Notes: generated from the sequence alone by a model not told the origin. DNA of 64,000 nucleotides from Solirubrobacter sp963792915 (GCA_963792915.1 CAWBYD010000007.1:749849-813848); one strand, 5' to 3'. Numbered from the stretch's first letter, positions 9,029 to 18,161 are shown. Program-made: numbers and translations.

Positions 9029-9064
9029 CCGCAAGGTCCGCGCGCGGCGCGCGTTTGGGTCTCC

Positions 9065-10759
9065 ATGCGGACCCTCCTCGCCGTCGTCGCGGCGCTCGCC
9101 TTCCCCGCCCCGGCGCTCGCCGACGCGCCGGCCCCCGGCGCCAGCTGGACCCAGGCCTTCATCCGCGAGGCCGACGGCACGCGGCTGCACGCCGACGTGC
9201 TGCGGCCGGCGAACCTGCCGGCGGACGCGAAGACGCCGGTGATCCTGTCGATCGGGCCGTACTTCAACCACTCCGGCCAGACCGGCCCGGCCGGGCCGGC
9301 CGAGGACACGCCATACACGACGGTCGGCGACGCCGGACCGTCCGCGCGCTTTTATGACTACATCGAGGGCGCACAGGTCCTGCAGCGCGGCTACACGTGG
9401 GTGCAGGTGGATCTGCGCGGGTTCGGCGGCTCCTCCGGGTGCCTGGACTGGGCGGGGCCGGGCGAGCAGGCGGACGTCAAGGCCGCGGTCGAGTGGGCGG
9501 CGTCCCAGCCGTGGTCGACCGGCAAGGTCGGCATGTACGGCAAGTCCTACGACGGCGTGACCGGGCTGATCGGGATCGCGCAGCAGCCGCGCGGGCTGGC
9601 CGCGGTCGTCTCGCAGGAGCCGGTCTACGACCTCTATCGCTACCTGTACTCCAACCGCGTGCGGTTCGAGAACGCGCTCGCCACGCCGCTGCTCTACGAC
9701 GCGATCGCGGGCACGCCGGGCACGAGCGGCGACACGCTCGCCTACCAGGCCGGCGCGCTCGACGACACCGCGCGCCCCGGTTGCCCGGTGCTCAATTGGC
9801 TCGACCAGCAGAACGCCGACCACGACGCCGCGTACTGGCGCCCGCGCGACCTGATCGCGCGCACGCGCGGCAAGACGACGCCGCTCTTGATCACCCAGGG
9901 CTTCATCGAGGACAACACCAAGCCGGACGGGGCCTGGGACCTCTACAACGGGCTGGCCGGGCCCAAGCGCGCGTGGTTCGGGATGTGGGACCACGTGCGC
10001 GGCAACGACCGCGACCCGAGCGGGCGCCTGCTCGAGGGGCGCGCGGGCTGGTTCGACGAGACGATGCGCTTCTACGACCGCTACCTCAAGGGCGCCGACG
10101 TGCCCGACGACGTGCCCAACGCGGTCGAGTCCAGTGACGGGACATGGCGCTCGGAGTCCAGCTGGCCGCCCGCGGACTCGAGCGCGGTCGACACCGCGCT
10201 GAACGCCGGCTCCTACGCGGACGACGGCACCAACAACGGCACCGCCGAGGGCGGGACGCCGAACGGCGAGGGCGTATGGACGATCTCGCCGCCGCTGGCG
10301 GCCGACGCGCACTTCGCCGGCGTCCCGACGGTCACCGTGGACGTCGCCTCGGCGCCCGCGAACGCGAACCTCGTGGTCGATGTCTACGACCTCGACGCCA
10401 ATCGCAACGCGACGTTGATCTCGCGCGGCGCGTACCTGCTCGCGTCCGGGAACGAGCTCGCGTCGTTCGCGCTCTACGGCGACGACTGGAAGGTCCCGGC
10501 CGGCCACCGCGTCGGCGTGCTCGTGACCGGCGCCAACGCCGAGTGGTGGCTGCACGTCCCCACCGGCGGGACGGTCGCGATCCGTGGCGCGCGGATCGAG
10601 CTGCCGTGGCTGAAGTGCACGCGCACGGCGACGATCCAGGGCGACCCGTCGGTCAAGCTCGAGAGCTACCGGGCGGACGCGCCGTTCAACGTGCCGACCG
10701 CGACCGTGGCCGCGGCGGAGCGCCCGGATTTCGCGGTCCCGGCGACCAGGGCGTGCTGA
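9065..10759 (+). CDS. Secreted CocE/NonD-family hydrolase
   Basis: 564-residue alpha/beta hydrolase with a signal peptide (residues 1-20, cleavage near A-L-A-D). The nucleophile is S161 in GMYGKSYDG; the acid and base are likely in FIEDNTKPDGAW and MWDHVRGND. After about residue 340 comes the jelly-roll C-terminal domain of the X-Pro dipeptidyl-peptidase/CocE family. Such enzymes cleave acyl esters, beta-lactam side chains or prolyl peptides; the substrate is unknown. Confidence 0.88.
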   Translation: MRTLLAVVAALAFPAPALADAPAPGASWTQAFIREADGTRLHADVLRPANLPADAKTPVILSIGPYFNHSGQTGPAGPAEDTPYTTVGDAGPSARFYDYIEGAQVLQRGYTWVQVDLRGFGGSSGCLDWAGPGEQADVKAAVEWAASQPWSTGKVGMYGKSYDGVTGLIGIAQQPRGLAAVVSQEPVYDLYRYLYSNRVRFENALATPLLYDAIAGTPGTSGDTLAYQAGALDDTARPGCPVLNWLDQQNADHDAAYWRPRDLIARTRGKTTPLLITQGFIEDNTKPDGAWDLYNGLAGPKRAWFGMWDHVRGNDRDPSGRLLEGRAGWFDETMRFYDRYLKGADVPDDVPNAVESSDGTWRSESSWPPADSSAVDTALNAGSYADDGTNNGTAEGGTPNGEGVWTISPPLAADAHFAGVPTVTVDVASAPANANLVVDVYDLDANRNATLISRGAYLLASGNELASFALYGDDWKVPAGHRVGVLVTGANAEWWLHVPTGGTVAIRGARIELPWLKCTRTATIQGDPSVKLESYRADAPFNVPTATVAAAERPDFAVPATRAC

Positions 10760-10775
10760 GCGCCATACTGGAACG

Positions 10776-11150
10776 GTGCCTTCACCGGACGACCTCTTGG
10801 CCGACGCCCCGCTCGGGGCGGCGGTCGCCGCGCTCGCCGAGCGCAACCGCCACCACCTCGCCCAGATGACCGACGCCGAGCGCGCCGACGCGCTCTCGCA
10901 CTGGCACGACCTCGCAGTTGCCGTGCTCACCGCGGCCGGCGCCGCGCTGGGCGGCGAGGAGGAGGCGCGAGACTCCCAGGGGCGGGCCGTGATCGTCCTC
11001 GAGGACGCCGGGGAGGACGAGGTCGCCGTGCACGCGAGCTTCTTCCCCCAGCTCGAGGACGTCGACGGCGAGGTGCTCGTCACGCCCGCCCAGGCCGCCG
11101 CGCTCGAGCTGCTCGAGGCGATGACGGGCTCGGCCGAGGACGACGAGTAA
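10776..11150 (+). CDS. Hypothetical acidic protein
   Basis: 124-residue soluble protein, not recognised. The N-terminal half is helical (PLGAAVAALAERNRHHLAQM), the C-terminal half contains alternating hydrophobic and acidic residues (GRAVIVLEDAGEDEVAVHAS). GTG start 16 bp after the hydrolase stop, so probably co-transcribed. No signal peptide or metal motif. Confidence 0.6.
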   Translation: MPSPDDLLADAPLGAAVAALAERNRHHLAQMTDAERADALSHWHDLAVAVLTAAGAALGGEEEARDSQGRAVIVLEDAGEDEVAVHASFFPQLEDVDGEVLVTPAQAAALELLEAMTGSAEDDE

Positions 11151-11293
11151 GTCGCATCGCCCAGAGGGCGAAGCTTCGGCGAGTTCCACCCGCGGCATCT
11201 CGGGCACAAGCGCCGCGCGAACTCGCGGTCGCATCGCCCAGAGGGCGAAGCTTCGGCGAGTTCCACCCGCGGCATCTCGGGCACAAACGCCGC
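11151..11293. repeat. Two direct copies of a hairpin-forming repeat
   Basis: A 59-bp sequence at 11,151-11,209 is repeated identically at 11,228-11,286 (period 77 bp). Each copy contains ATCGCCCAGAGGGCGA (a near-perfect hairpin). The reverse complement matches the repeat units at 18.6 kb and 19.7-19.9 kb, where GAACTCGCCG is followed by TCGCCC-TCT-GGGCGA. It fills the gap between the acidic protein and msrA. Confidence 0.9.
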
Positions 11294-11331
11294 GGCTGTA
11301 ACAAAACGGGGCCCGCCCGGACCGTACAGGC

Positions 11332-11979
11332 ATGTTCCTCCTTGGCTCGAAGTCCCGCATGGTGGCGCCTGAGGACGCACTCCCCGGCCGCCCCGACCCG
11401 ATTCCAACGTCTGAGACGCACTTCGTCCTCGGCACCCCGCTGAAGCCCCCGTTCCCCGCCGGCCTGCAGACCGCCGTCGTCGGCATGGGCTGCTTCTGGG
11501 GCGCCGAGCGGGTGTTCTGGAAGCTGCCCGGCGTCTACACGACCGCCGTCGGCTACGCCGGCGGCCACACACCCAACCCGACCTACGAGGAGACCTGCTC
11601 CGGCAAGACCGGCCACACGGAGGCCGTGCTGGTCGTCTTCGACCCCGAGCAGATCAGCTACGAGCAGATCCTCAAGGCGTTCTGGGAGAACCACGATCCG
11701 ACCCAGGGCATGCGCCAGGGCAACGACGCGGGCACCCAGTACCGCTCGGCCGTCTACACGACGAGCCCCGAGCAGACCGCGGCCGTCGAGGCCTCCAAGG
11801 CCGCGTTCGGCGAGGGCCTGAAGGCCGCCGGCTACGGCGACATCACGACCGAGGTGGCCGAGCTCGGCGAGTTCTACTACGCCGAGGGCTACCACCAGCA
11901 GTACCTCGCGAAGGTGCCGAACGGCTACTGCGGCCTCGGCGGCACCGGCGTCTCCTGCCCGATCGGCCTCAGCGCGTAG
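11332..11979 (+). CDS. msrA: Peptide methionine sulfoxide reductase MsrA
   Basis: 215-residue repair enzyme reducing methionine-S-sulfoxide in proteins. Catalytic motif GCFWG at residues 53-57 (C54), with the family blocks VGYAGGHTPNPTYEE, HDPTQGMRQGNDAGTQYRS and AEGYHQQYL. A C-terminal cysteine in GVSCPIG may act as resolving cysteine. The N-terminal extension of about 45 residues is usual for the actinobacterial long form. Preceded by the 77-bp-period repeats. Confidence 0.96.
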   Translation: MFLLGSKSRMVAPEDALPGRPDPIPTSETHFVLGTPLKPPFPAGLQTAVVGMGCFWGAERVFWKLPGVYTTAVGYAGGHTPNPTYEETCSGKTGHTEAVLVVFDPEQISYEQILKAFWENHDPTQGMRQGNDAGTQYRSAVYTTSPEQTAAVEASKAAFGEGLKAAGYGDITTEVAELGEFYYAEGYHQQYLAKVPNGYCGLGGTGVSCPIGLSA

Positions 11980-12020
11980 GCCAGCCGGCCAGGCGAAGGA
12001 CGAGCCTCCGGGCGAGTCCT

Positions 12021-12917
12021 TCAGCGACGCGAGCCCTCTGGGCGAGTCGTCGCCAGCCAGGCGTGCACCTCGCCCACCCGCTCGAGGAGGGTGAGGTGCC
12101 CGTCGCCGGCCGTGAGCTGCGCGTCGACCCCCGGGATGCGCGCGGCGAGCCACTCGCCGTGCGCGAACGGGACCATCCGGTCCTGCGCGCCCTGGCGCAG
12201 CTGCACGGGGACGGCGATCGTCGCCGGATCGAACCCCCACGTCCGAACGAACGCGAGGTCGTCGTCGAGCCACCCGTCGACGCCGTGCTCGAGCCCGAGC
12301 CGGATGGAGTCGAGCACGTAGGCGCCCAGCGGGCCGCCCATCAGCTCAGCGTCGCCGGCGGACAGGAGCGTCTCCATCTCGGCCGCCGCCTCCACCTGAC
12401 CGCCGCCGAGGATCGCCTCGCGCATCGCGTCGAGCGCCTCACGCAGCGTCGCCTCGCCGGCGAGCGCGGCCTCGAACTCGACGACGTTGTCCTCCCCCAT
12501 GCCGGTCATGAACTCGAGGCCGGGAGCGCCGCACGGCGCGACGGAGGCGATCGTCGCGGCGGCCACCACGCGCCCGCCCAGGAGCGCCGCCGTGGCCAGC
12601 GCGTGCGGGCCACCGCCGGAGGCGCCCCAGGTCGCGAAGCGCTCGAAGCCGAGCGCGTCGGCGATCGCCGCCACGTCCGCGGCGGCGTCCGCGATCGAGC
12701 GGCCCGCGTGGCGCGTCGACTCGCCGTAGCCGGGCCGGTCGTAGCCGACGAGCCGGATCCCGCGCCGGGCCGCGTCCTGCGCCCATGGCGCGTAGAGCCG
12801 CCCCGAGCCCGGCGTCCCGTGATGGACGAGCACCGGGAACCCATCAGGGTCGCCGTCCTCGCGCACCACCAGCGCCCGCCCGTCCGGTCCCTGGACGATC
12901 TGCCTGCGCTCGGCCAC
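12021..12917 (-). CDS. Alpha/beta hydrolase
   Basis: 298-residue hydrolase. The oxyanion loop is HHGTPGSG; the nucleophile is S100 in WGASGGGPHA; the catalytic His is in GDGHLTLLERV near the C-terminus. GTG at 12,917 chosen because it begins the recognisable domain and leaves a 24-bp divergent gap to the next hydrolase. Substrate unknown. Confidence 0.85.
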   Translation of the reverse strand: MAERRQIVQGPDGRALVVREDGDPDGFPVLVHHGTPGSGRLYAPWAQDAARRGIRLVGYDRPGYGESTRHAGRSIADAAADVAAIADALGFERFATWGASGGGPHALATAALLGGRVVAAATIASVAPCGAPGLEFMTGMGEDNVVEFEAALAGEATLREALDAMREAILGGGQVEAAAEMETLLSAGDAELMGGPLGAYVLDSIRLGLEHGVDGWLDDDLAFVRTWGFDPATIAVPVQLRQGAQDRMVPFAHGEWLAARIPGVDAQLTAGDGHLTLLERVGEVHAWLATTRPEGSRR

Positions 12918-12941
12918 CCCGCAGGAGACTACGCTCTGGTG

Positions 12942-13844
12942 ATGGGCGAAGAACTCTGCCGCGTCGGCGACGTCGAGATCTGCTTCGAGACCTTCGGGGA
13001 CCGCGAGGACCCGGCGATCCTGCTGATCATGGGTCTCGGCACGCAGATGATCGCCTGGCACGAGGACTTCTGCGCCGAGCTGGCCGCGCGCGGCTTCTTC
13101 GTCATCCGCCACGACAACCGCGACATCGGGCGCTCCTCCCGGATGGAGCCGCTCGCGCCGCCGACGCTGCTCCAGCTCGCCCTGCGCTCCAAGAAGGCCG
13201 CGGCCTACACGCTGGCCGACATGGCGGGCGACAGCATCGGACTGCTCGACCACCTGGGGATCGAGCGCGCGCACGTCGTCGGCGCCTCGATGGGCGGCAT
13301 GATCGCCCAGACGATCGCCATCCGGCACCCGGAACGGGCGCTCTCGCTCGTCTCGATCATGTCCAACACCGGCTCGTTCTGGAGCGGCCAGCCCGCGCTG
13401 AGCCTCTACACGGTGCTGCTCAAGCCGTCGCCCTCGGAGCGCTCGGCGTTCATCGAGAACGCCGTCCAGATGTTCACGCGGATCGGCGGCAGCGGCTTCG
13501 AGCCCAACGTCGAGGACCTGCGCGACATCGCCTCGCGCAGCTACGACCGCGGCCACAACCCGCGCGGCTCGCTGCGCCAGCTCGGGGCGATCGCCGCCGA
13601 CGGCGACCGCAGACCGCGACTGGCCAAGCTCACGCTTCCCGTCACGGTCATCCACGGCACCGACGACCGGCTGGTGCGCCCGTCCGGCGGGCGGGCGACG
13701 GCGAAGGCGATTCCCGGCGCCAGGCTGCTGGAGATCGCGGGCATGGGCCACGGCCTGCCGCGCGGCGCCTGGCCGGCGATCCTCGACGCGATCGAGCAGA
13801 ACGCCAAGCGCGCCGCTACGCCAGCGCAAGAACCAGCGCGATGA
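12942..13844 (+). CDS. Alpha/beta hydrolase (RdmC/TAP-like)
   Basis: 300-residue hydrolase with nucleophile S117 in VVGASMGGM, the HDNRDIGRSS segment typical of RdmC-like methylesterase homologues, Asp in HGTDDRLV and His in GMGHGLP. Divergent from the other hydrolase with only 24 bp between starts, so they probably share a promoter region. Its 3' end overlaps a small convergent membrane-protein gene by 29 bp. Confidence 0.85.
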   Translation: MGEELCRVGDVEICFETFGDREDPAILLIMGLGTQMIAWHEDFCAELAARGFFVIRHDNRDIGRSSRMEPLAPPTLLQLALRSKKAAAYTLADMAGDSIGLLDHLGIERAHVVGASMGGMIAQTIAIRHPERALSLVSIMSNTGSFWSGQPALSLYTVLLKPSPSERSAFIENAVQMFTRIGGSGFEPNVEDLRDIASRSYDRGHNPRGSLRQLGAIAADGDRRPRLAKLTLPVTVIHGTDDRLVRPSGGRATAKAIPGARLLEIAGMGHGLPRGAWPAILDAIEQNAKRAATPAQEPAR

Positions 13845-13980
13845 CGATCAGCATCAGCACCGCTGCGCCGCTGATCGCCAGCGGCTGCCACTGATTGCGC
13901 CAGAAGTCCGGCTTCGACTGCTCGCGCGTGTGACGGCCCTCGGGCGGCTCGCCGGTCCAGTCGTCGTCGTCGCGGGCCAT
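13816..13980 (-). CDS. Small single-pass membrane protein (54 aa)
   Basis: 54-codon gene: an acidic soluble N-terminus (M-A-R-D-D-D-D-W-T-G-E-P-P-E-G), a WRNQWQPL segment, then one membrane helix (LAISGAAVLMLIVIALVLAL) to the end. The ATG overlaps the stop of the luciferase-like gene as TGATG, so it is very likely translationally coupled to it. No family recognised. Typical composition of short actinobacterial tail-anchored proteins. Confidence 0.65.
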   Translation of the reverse strand: MARDDDDWTGEPPEGRHTREQSKPDFWRNQWQPLAISGAAVLMLIVIALVLALA

Positions 13981-14897
13981 CACGCCACGGCCGGCACGAG
14001 CTCGCGCCCGATCAGCTCGGTCAGCTCGAGATCGCGGTGCAGGAGCTGCTGCAGGTAGATCCGCTCCACGCCGGCCAGCTCGTATTCCCGCAACCGCGCC
14101 GCCGCCTGCTCGACCGTGCCGGTGATCCAGGTCGCGGCCGGCCCGTCGCCCGTCCAGGCGCGCAGCTCGCGCTCGCGCCGCTCGAGCTCGGCGGCGTCCG
14201 CGCCGATCAGGCAGCCGGTCATGACGCTGAAACCGATCGGAGCGCGGCCGGCCCGCTCACACGCGTCGGCGATCGCCGCGCGCCGCTGCGCGATCTCGTC
14301 GAGGGTCGGCGACACCGTGTTGTACTCGTCGGCGAAGCGCGCGGCCAGGCGCGCGGCGCGCGGGCCGGCGTTCCCGCCCATGATCAGCGGCGGGTGCGGG
14401 CGCTGGACCGGCTTGGGATGCGCGTCGAGGTCGTGCAGCTCGTAGTGCGCACCTTTGAACGAGCCGCCGCCGCCCCAGTGCAGGTCGTGGACGATCTCGA
14501 GCTGCTCGGCGAGCACGTCCATGCGCTCCTTCATCGAGCCGAACGGGAAGCCGAACGCGCGGTGCTCGACCTCGGACCAGCCGGTGCCCATGCCGAGCTC
14601 GATCCGGCCGCCTGACACGTGGTCGGCGGTCGTGGCGAGCTTGGCCAGGACCGACGGGTGCCGGAAGCTCGTCGGCGTGACCATCGTCCCGAGGCGCAGC
14701 GTCGACGTGCGGGCGGCGAGCGCGTTGATCGTGGCCCACGCGTCGAGCGCTTCGCGGCGGCCGGCGTCCATCACCGACAGGTAGTGGTCGGAGCGAAACA
14801 GCGCTTCGATCCCCGTCCGCTCGCACGCGTCGGCCAGCGCCACCCAGTCCTCCCAGGTCACGTCCTCCTGGCCCTCGATCATCAGCGCCACCCGCAT
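13980..14897 (-). CDS. Luciferase-like F420-dependent oxidoreductase (LLM class)
   Basis: 305-residue bacterial-luciferase-fold protein. Family blocks: FRSDHYLS, LRLGTMVTPTSFRHPSVLAK, GRIELGMGTGWSEVEHRAFG and PLIMGGNAG. In actinobacteria this subgroup generally uses coenzyme F420; cofactor and substrate cannot be proven from sequence. Followed by the coupled 54-aa membrane protein. Confidence 0.88.
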   Translation of the reverse strand: MRVALMIEGQEDVTWEDWVALADACERTGIEALFRSDHYLSVMDAGRREALDAWATINALAARTSTLRLGTMVTPTSFRHPSVLAKLATTADHVSGGRIELGMGTGWSEVEHRAFGFPFGSMKERMDVLAEQLEIVHDLHWGGGGSFKGAHYELHDLDAHPKPVQRPHPPLIMGGNAGPRAARLAARFADEYNTVSPTLDEIAQRRAAIADACERAGRAPIGFSVMTGCLIGADAAELERRERELRAWTGDGPAATWITGTVEQAAARLREYELAGVERIYLQQLLHRDLELTELIGRELVPAVA

Positions 14898-14923
14898 CCC
14901 CGGGAGTCATACCCTCTCGCGCC

Positions 14924-15805
14924 GTGCCGCGCTCCCTCGTCTGGCTGCTCTACGCCGGGTGCGTGCTCGTGTGGTCGAGCACGTGGGTCGTCATCGCCGT
15001 CGGGCTCGAGGACGTCCCGCCGTTCTTCGGCGCCGGGGTGCGGTTCACGATCGCGGGCCTGGGAGTGCTCGCGGCGGCGCTCGCGACGCGGCGCCCCCTG
15101 CGGACCGACTTTGTGCTGTCGGCGCTGGTCGGCGCGCTGCCGTTCGCCACGACGTACGGCCTGATCTACTGGGCCGAGCAGTACGTGCCGTCGGGGCTGA
15201 CCGCGGTGCTGTTCGGCGTGCTGCCGCTCTACGTGGCGCTGCTGGCGGCGCTGTTCCTGCCGGCCGAGCCGCTGCGCCCGCGCCTGTTGGCCGGCGTCGC
15301 GGTCGCGCTGGGCGGGCTCGTGCTCGCGTTCGGGCAGAGCCTGCATCTGGGCGGCCGGCACGCGGCGCTGGCGGCCGCGGCGGTGGTCGTCTCGCCGCTG
15401 GCGTCCGCCTCCGGCAACATCGCGATCAAGAAGCGCGGGGCGAGCGTCGACCCGCTGGTCATGAACGGCTGGGCGATGCTGGCCGGCGGCGCGGTGCTGC
15501 TGGCGATCTCGGCGGCCGGCGAGGACTGGGGGTCGACCGTGTGGTCGGCCGCGTCGGTCGGCTCGATCCTCTACCTGGCCGTGTTCGGCACGGGCTTCAC
15601 GTTCGTCACGCTGACGGTGCTGATCCGCGAACTGCCGACCGTCACGGTCTCGTTCATCTCGCTGGTGATCCCGTTCGGGGCGCTCGCCCTCGGCGCCCTG
15701 GTGCGCGGCGAGCGCGTGACCGGGCTGGCCGTCGCGGGCGCGGCGCTGGTGGCCGGCGGGATCGCGGTCGCGCAGCTCCCGATCCGGCGCAGGACGCGCG
15801 CCTGA
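14924..15805 (+). CDS. EamA-family (DMT) transporter
   Basis: 293-residue permease with ten helices in two EamA repeats (WSSTWVVIAVGLEDVPPFFGAG in repeat 1; SPLASASGNIAIKKRG at the start of repeat 2). Drug/metabolite exporters of this kind move amino acids or small metabolites; substrate unknown. GTG start 26 bp from the divergent luciferase-like gene. Confidence 0.88.
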   Translation: MPRSLVWLLYAGCVLVWSSTWVVIAVGLEDVPPFFGAGVRFTIAGLGVLAAALATRRPLRTDFVLSALVGALPFATTYGLIYWAEQYVPSGLTAVLFGVLPLYVALLAALFLPAEPLRPRLLAGVAVALGGLVLAFGQSLHLGGRHAALAAAAVVVSPLASASGNIAIKKRGASVDPLVMNGWAMLAGGAVLLAISAAGEDWGSTVWSAASVGSILYLAVFGTGFTFVTLTVLIRELPTVTVSFISLVIPFGALALGALVRGERVTGLAVAGAALVAGGIAVAQLPIRRRTRA

Positions 15806-15817
15806 CACGATGAAGGC

Positions 15818-16522
15818 ATGCCCTCAATCGTCGTCCTCGGCGCCCGCAACCTCGGCGGCGCGATCCTCAAGCACTATCTGGCGGCCGGCTGGCAGGGCGC
15901 GGCGGTCGCGCGCTCGGAGGACACGCTCGCCGCGGTCCGCGACGCCGGCGGCCTGCCGCTGCAGGCCGACGCGTCCGATCCCGAGTCGCTGCGCGCCGCG
16001 CTGGAGTCCGCACGCGCCGAGCTCGGCGAGCTGGACCTGATCGTCAACGCGGTCAGCTCCGTGCGACCGCCCAAGGAGGGCCCGTTCGGCGGTGGCGCCT
16101 TCAAGGAGGCGACGCTCGAAGGCTTCCGCGGCTGGACGCTGCCGGTCGCCGAGCAGGCCTTCGTGTTCCTCAGCGAGGGCGTGCGCTCCGGCGCCAAGAC
16201 GCTGATCCAGATCACCGGCGGCTCGGCCCGGCGCGCCAACGCCGGGCGCGGCCTGTGGGCCGCGGGCGCCGCCGCGGCGCGCGCGCTCACGCACGCTGCC
16301 GCGCTCGAGCTGCGCGGCGAGGGCGTGCACGTCGCGCTGCTGATCGTCGACGCGACGATCGAGTCGCCCAAGACCGCCCCGTTCCTCAAGGACGCTCCGC
16401 CGGAGGCGACGGCGGACATGGGCGAGATCGCCAAGGCCGTCGAGTACCTCGCCGGCCAGAGCGCGCGAGCGCTCACGCACGAGTTGGTCGTGACCCCCGC
16501 GGGAGACAGGTGGCTGCCATGA
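15818..16522 (+). CDS. Short-chain dehydrogenase-like protein lacking YxxxK
   Basis: 234-residue Rossmann protein with an SDR-like nucleotide motif (V-V-L-G-A-R-N-L-G-G-A) and the ITGGS strand (S136). The catalytic Tyr-x-x-x-Lys is absent: the aligned segment reads G-R-G-L-W-A-A-G-A-A, Trp in place of Tyr and Ala in place of Lys. It may bind nucleotide without classic SDR chemistry. Stop overlaps the DUF427 start (ATGA). Confidence 0.8.
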   Translation: MPSIVVLGARNLGGAILKHYLAAGWQGAAVARSEDTLAAVRDAGGLPLQADASDPESLRAALESARAELGELDLIVNAVSSVRPPKEGPFGGGAFKEATLEGFRGWTLPVAEQAFVFLSEGVRSGAKTLIQITGGSARRANAGRGLWAAGAAAARALTHAAALELRGEGVHVALLIVDATIESPKTAPFLKDAPPEATADMGEIAKAVEYLAGQSARALTHELVVTPAGDRWLP

Positions 16523-17334
16523 GCCTGAGCTACGGAACCGGACCGCTGGCGGGGACGCCGGCGGGCGAGTTCAACTTCGATTGGAATGGTGCCCCGAAGC
16601 ACCGCATCTTCTACGCCGACTACGCCCCGCGCCTGCGTGCCGTGGCCGGCGACCGCGCGGTGTTCGACACCACGCGCGCGAAGCTGCTGTACGAGACGGG
16701 GATCCCCGCGGTCCCGTACGTCCCGCTCGAGGACTTCGACCACTCGCTGCTGACGCCGACCGATCACTCGACGCACTGCCCGTTCAAGGGCGACGCGTCC
16801 TACTGGACGCTGACGGTCGGCGACCGGGTCGAGGAGAACGTCGTCTGGGCCTACCAGGACCCGAACCCCGAGGCGGCGTGGCTGAAGGGCTATGCGGCGG
16901 TCTACTACAAGCGCATGGACGGCTGGTTCGTCGAGGACGAGCCGGTCTTCGGCCACCTGCGCGACCCGTACCACCGGGTCGACGTGCACGAGAGCTCGCG
17001 GCCGGTGACGGTCACGGTCAACGGCGAGGTCGTCGCGCGTTCGAACCGGCCGAAGCTGCTGTTCGAGACCGGCCTGCCGATGCGCGTGTACGTCCCGCGC
17101 GCCGACGTGCCGGCGGACCTCCTGACGGCGTCCGACACGCGCACGGTGTGTGCGTACAAGGGCCAGTCGACGTACTGGTCGATGGCGGACTACGCGGACG
17201 TCGCCTGGAGCTACGAGGCGCCGTTGCCCGAGGCGGTCAAGGTCCAGGGCCACGTGTCGTTCTACGGCGACGGCGTCGAGGTCGACCTCGGCGCGCCGGC
17301 GTCGCCGTCGCGGCCGGGTGCGCCTACGGGGTGA
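16519..17334 (+). CDS. Tandem DUF427 protein
   Basis: 271-residue protein with two DUF427 beta-rich domains. Repeat 1 is around residues 35-125 (AKLLYETGIPAVPYVP ... THCPFKGDASYWT); repeat 2 around 155-260 (PKLLFETGLPMRVYVPR ... TVCAYKGQSTYWS). The domain is common in actinobacteria; no biochemical role is established to my knowledge. Translationally coupled to the SDR-like protein, suggesting a joint job. Confidence 0.88.
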   Translation: MSLSYGTGPLAGTPAGEFNFDWNGAPKHRIFYADYAPRLRAVAGDRAVFDTTRAKLLYETGIPAVPYVPLEDFDHSLLTPTDHSTHCPFKGDASYWTLTVGDRVEENVVWAYQDPNPEAAWLKGYAAVYYKRMDGWFVEDEPVFGHLRDPYHRVDVHESSRPVTVTVNGEVVARSNRPKLLFETGLPMRVYVPRADVPADLLTASDTRTVCAYKGQSTYWSMADYADVAWSYEAPLPEAVKVQGHVSFYGDGVEVDLGAPASPSRPGAPTG

Positions 17335-17665
17335 GCGCGACCGGCAGCTCGCTGACCATCTCGAACGCCTCGTCGACCGCCGTGAGCGCGAACAGCCGCT
17401 GCACCGCCTTCGAGCCGCGCACCAGCAGCAGCCGGTGGCCCATCCGGCGCGCGCGCCGGCGCGCGGCCAGCAGCCGGGCCAGCCCGCACGAGTCGAGGAA
17501 GCTCAGCTCGCGCAGGTCGAGCACGATGCACGGGGGCCGGGCGTTCTCCACGCGCCGCAGCTCCTCGTCGAACGTGTACGCGTGCGCGAGGTCCAGCTCG
17601 CCGCGCAGCGCGATGCGCACCGCTCCGGAGTCGAGCTCCTCGATCATCAGGCCGAAGCCCTGCAT
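17324..17665 (-). CDS. STAS-domain anti-sigma factor antagonist
   Basis: 113-residue SpoIIAA/RsbV-like protein. The phosphorylatable serine is S59 in SFLDSCGLARLL. These proteins release sigma factors by binding kinase-type anti-sigma factors when unphosphorylated. The ATG at 17,665 has an AGGAGAGG ribosome site just upstream. No anti-sigma factor or sigma gene is in the window. Overlaps the 3' end of the DUF427 gene by 11 bp. Confidence 0.87.
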   Translation of the reverse strand: MQGFGLMIEELDSGAVRIALRGELDLAHAYTFDEELRRVENARPPCIVLDLRELSFLDSCGLARLLAARRRARRMGHRLLLVRGSKAVQRLFALTAVDEAFEMVSELPVALTP

Positions 17666-17753
17666 GGCGTTCCTCTCCTGGGCTGGAGGCTGTCTCGATC
17701 CTGACAATCCCCCGTATCCGGGCGTTTGAATCATGTTCCGTAGCATCCGCGCC

Positions 17754-18161
17754 ATGCCCAAGCGCTTCGTCCACACCTGCGTGCGCGTGCTCGACCCCGA
17801 CGCCTCGGTGCGCTTCTACGAGGCCCTCGGCTACGAGCGCCGCGGCAAGCTCCAGTTCGAAACGGCCTACAACATCTACATGGGTCTGCCGGGCGAGGGA
17901 GACGACCTCGAGCTCACGGTCAACATCGGCCGAGAGGAGCCCTACGACCTCGGCGACGGCTACAACCACATCGCGCTCACGGTCGACGACCTCGACGCCC
18001 AGCTCGCCTCGCTCGCCGCGCTCGGCGTGCAGCCCGAGAAGCCGCCGTTCCACCCCGGCGGGCGGTCCGAGGTCGGCCGCATCTGCTTCGTCCAGGACCC
18101 CGACGGCTACCGCATCGAGCTGATCGACGGAGGCGCGTTCCTCACGCCGCAGGATGCGTAG
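17754..18161 (+). CDS. Glyoxalase I-like VOC-superfamily protein
   Basis: 135-residue protein with two beta-alpha-beta-beta-beta modules. Metal ligands are all present: His in RFVHTCVRV, Glu in DDLELTVN, His in YNHIALTV and Glu in YRIELID. This pattern and length match lactoylglutathione lyase, though actinobacteria lack glutathione, so a mycothiol or other adduct is more likely. Confidence 0.86.
   Translation: MPKRFVHTCVRVLDPDASVRFYEALGYERRGKLQFETAYNIYMGLPGEGDDLELTVNIGREEPYDLGDGYNHIALTVDDLDAQLASLAALGVQPEKPPFHPGGRSEVGRICFVQDPDGYRIELIDGGAFLTPQDA

Noticed and set aside
7484..11572. Very long open frame (over 1,300 codons) on the minus strand
   Set aside because: It is antisense to the exchanger, CocE-like and MsrA genes, with Arg/Ala/Gly/Asp-biased composition typical of GC-rich shadow frames and no domain.
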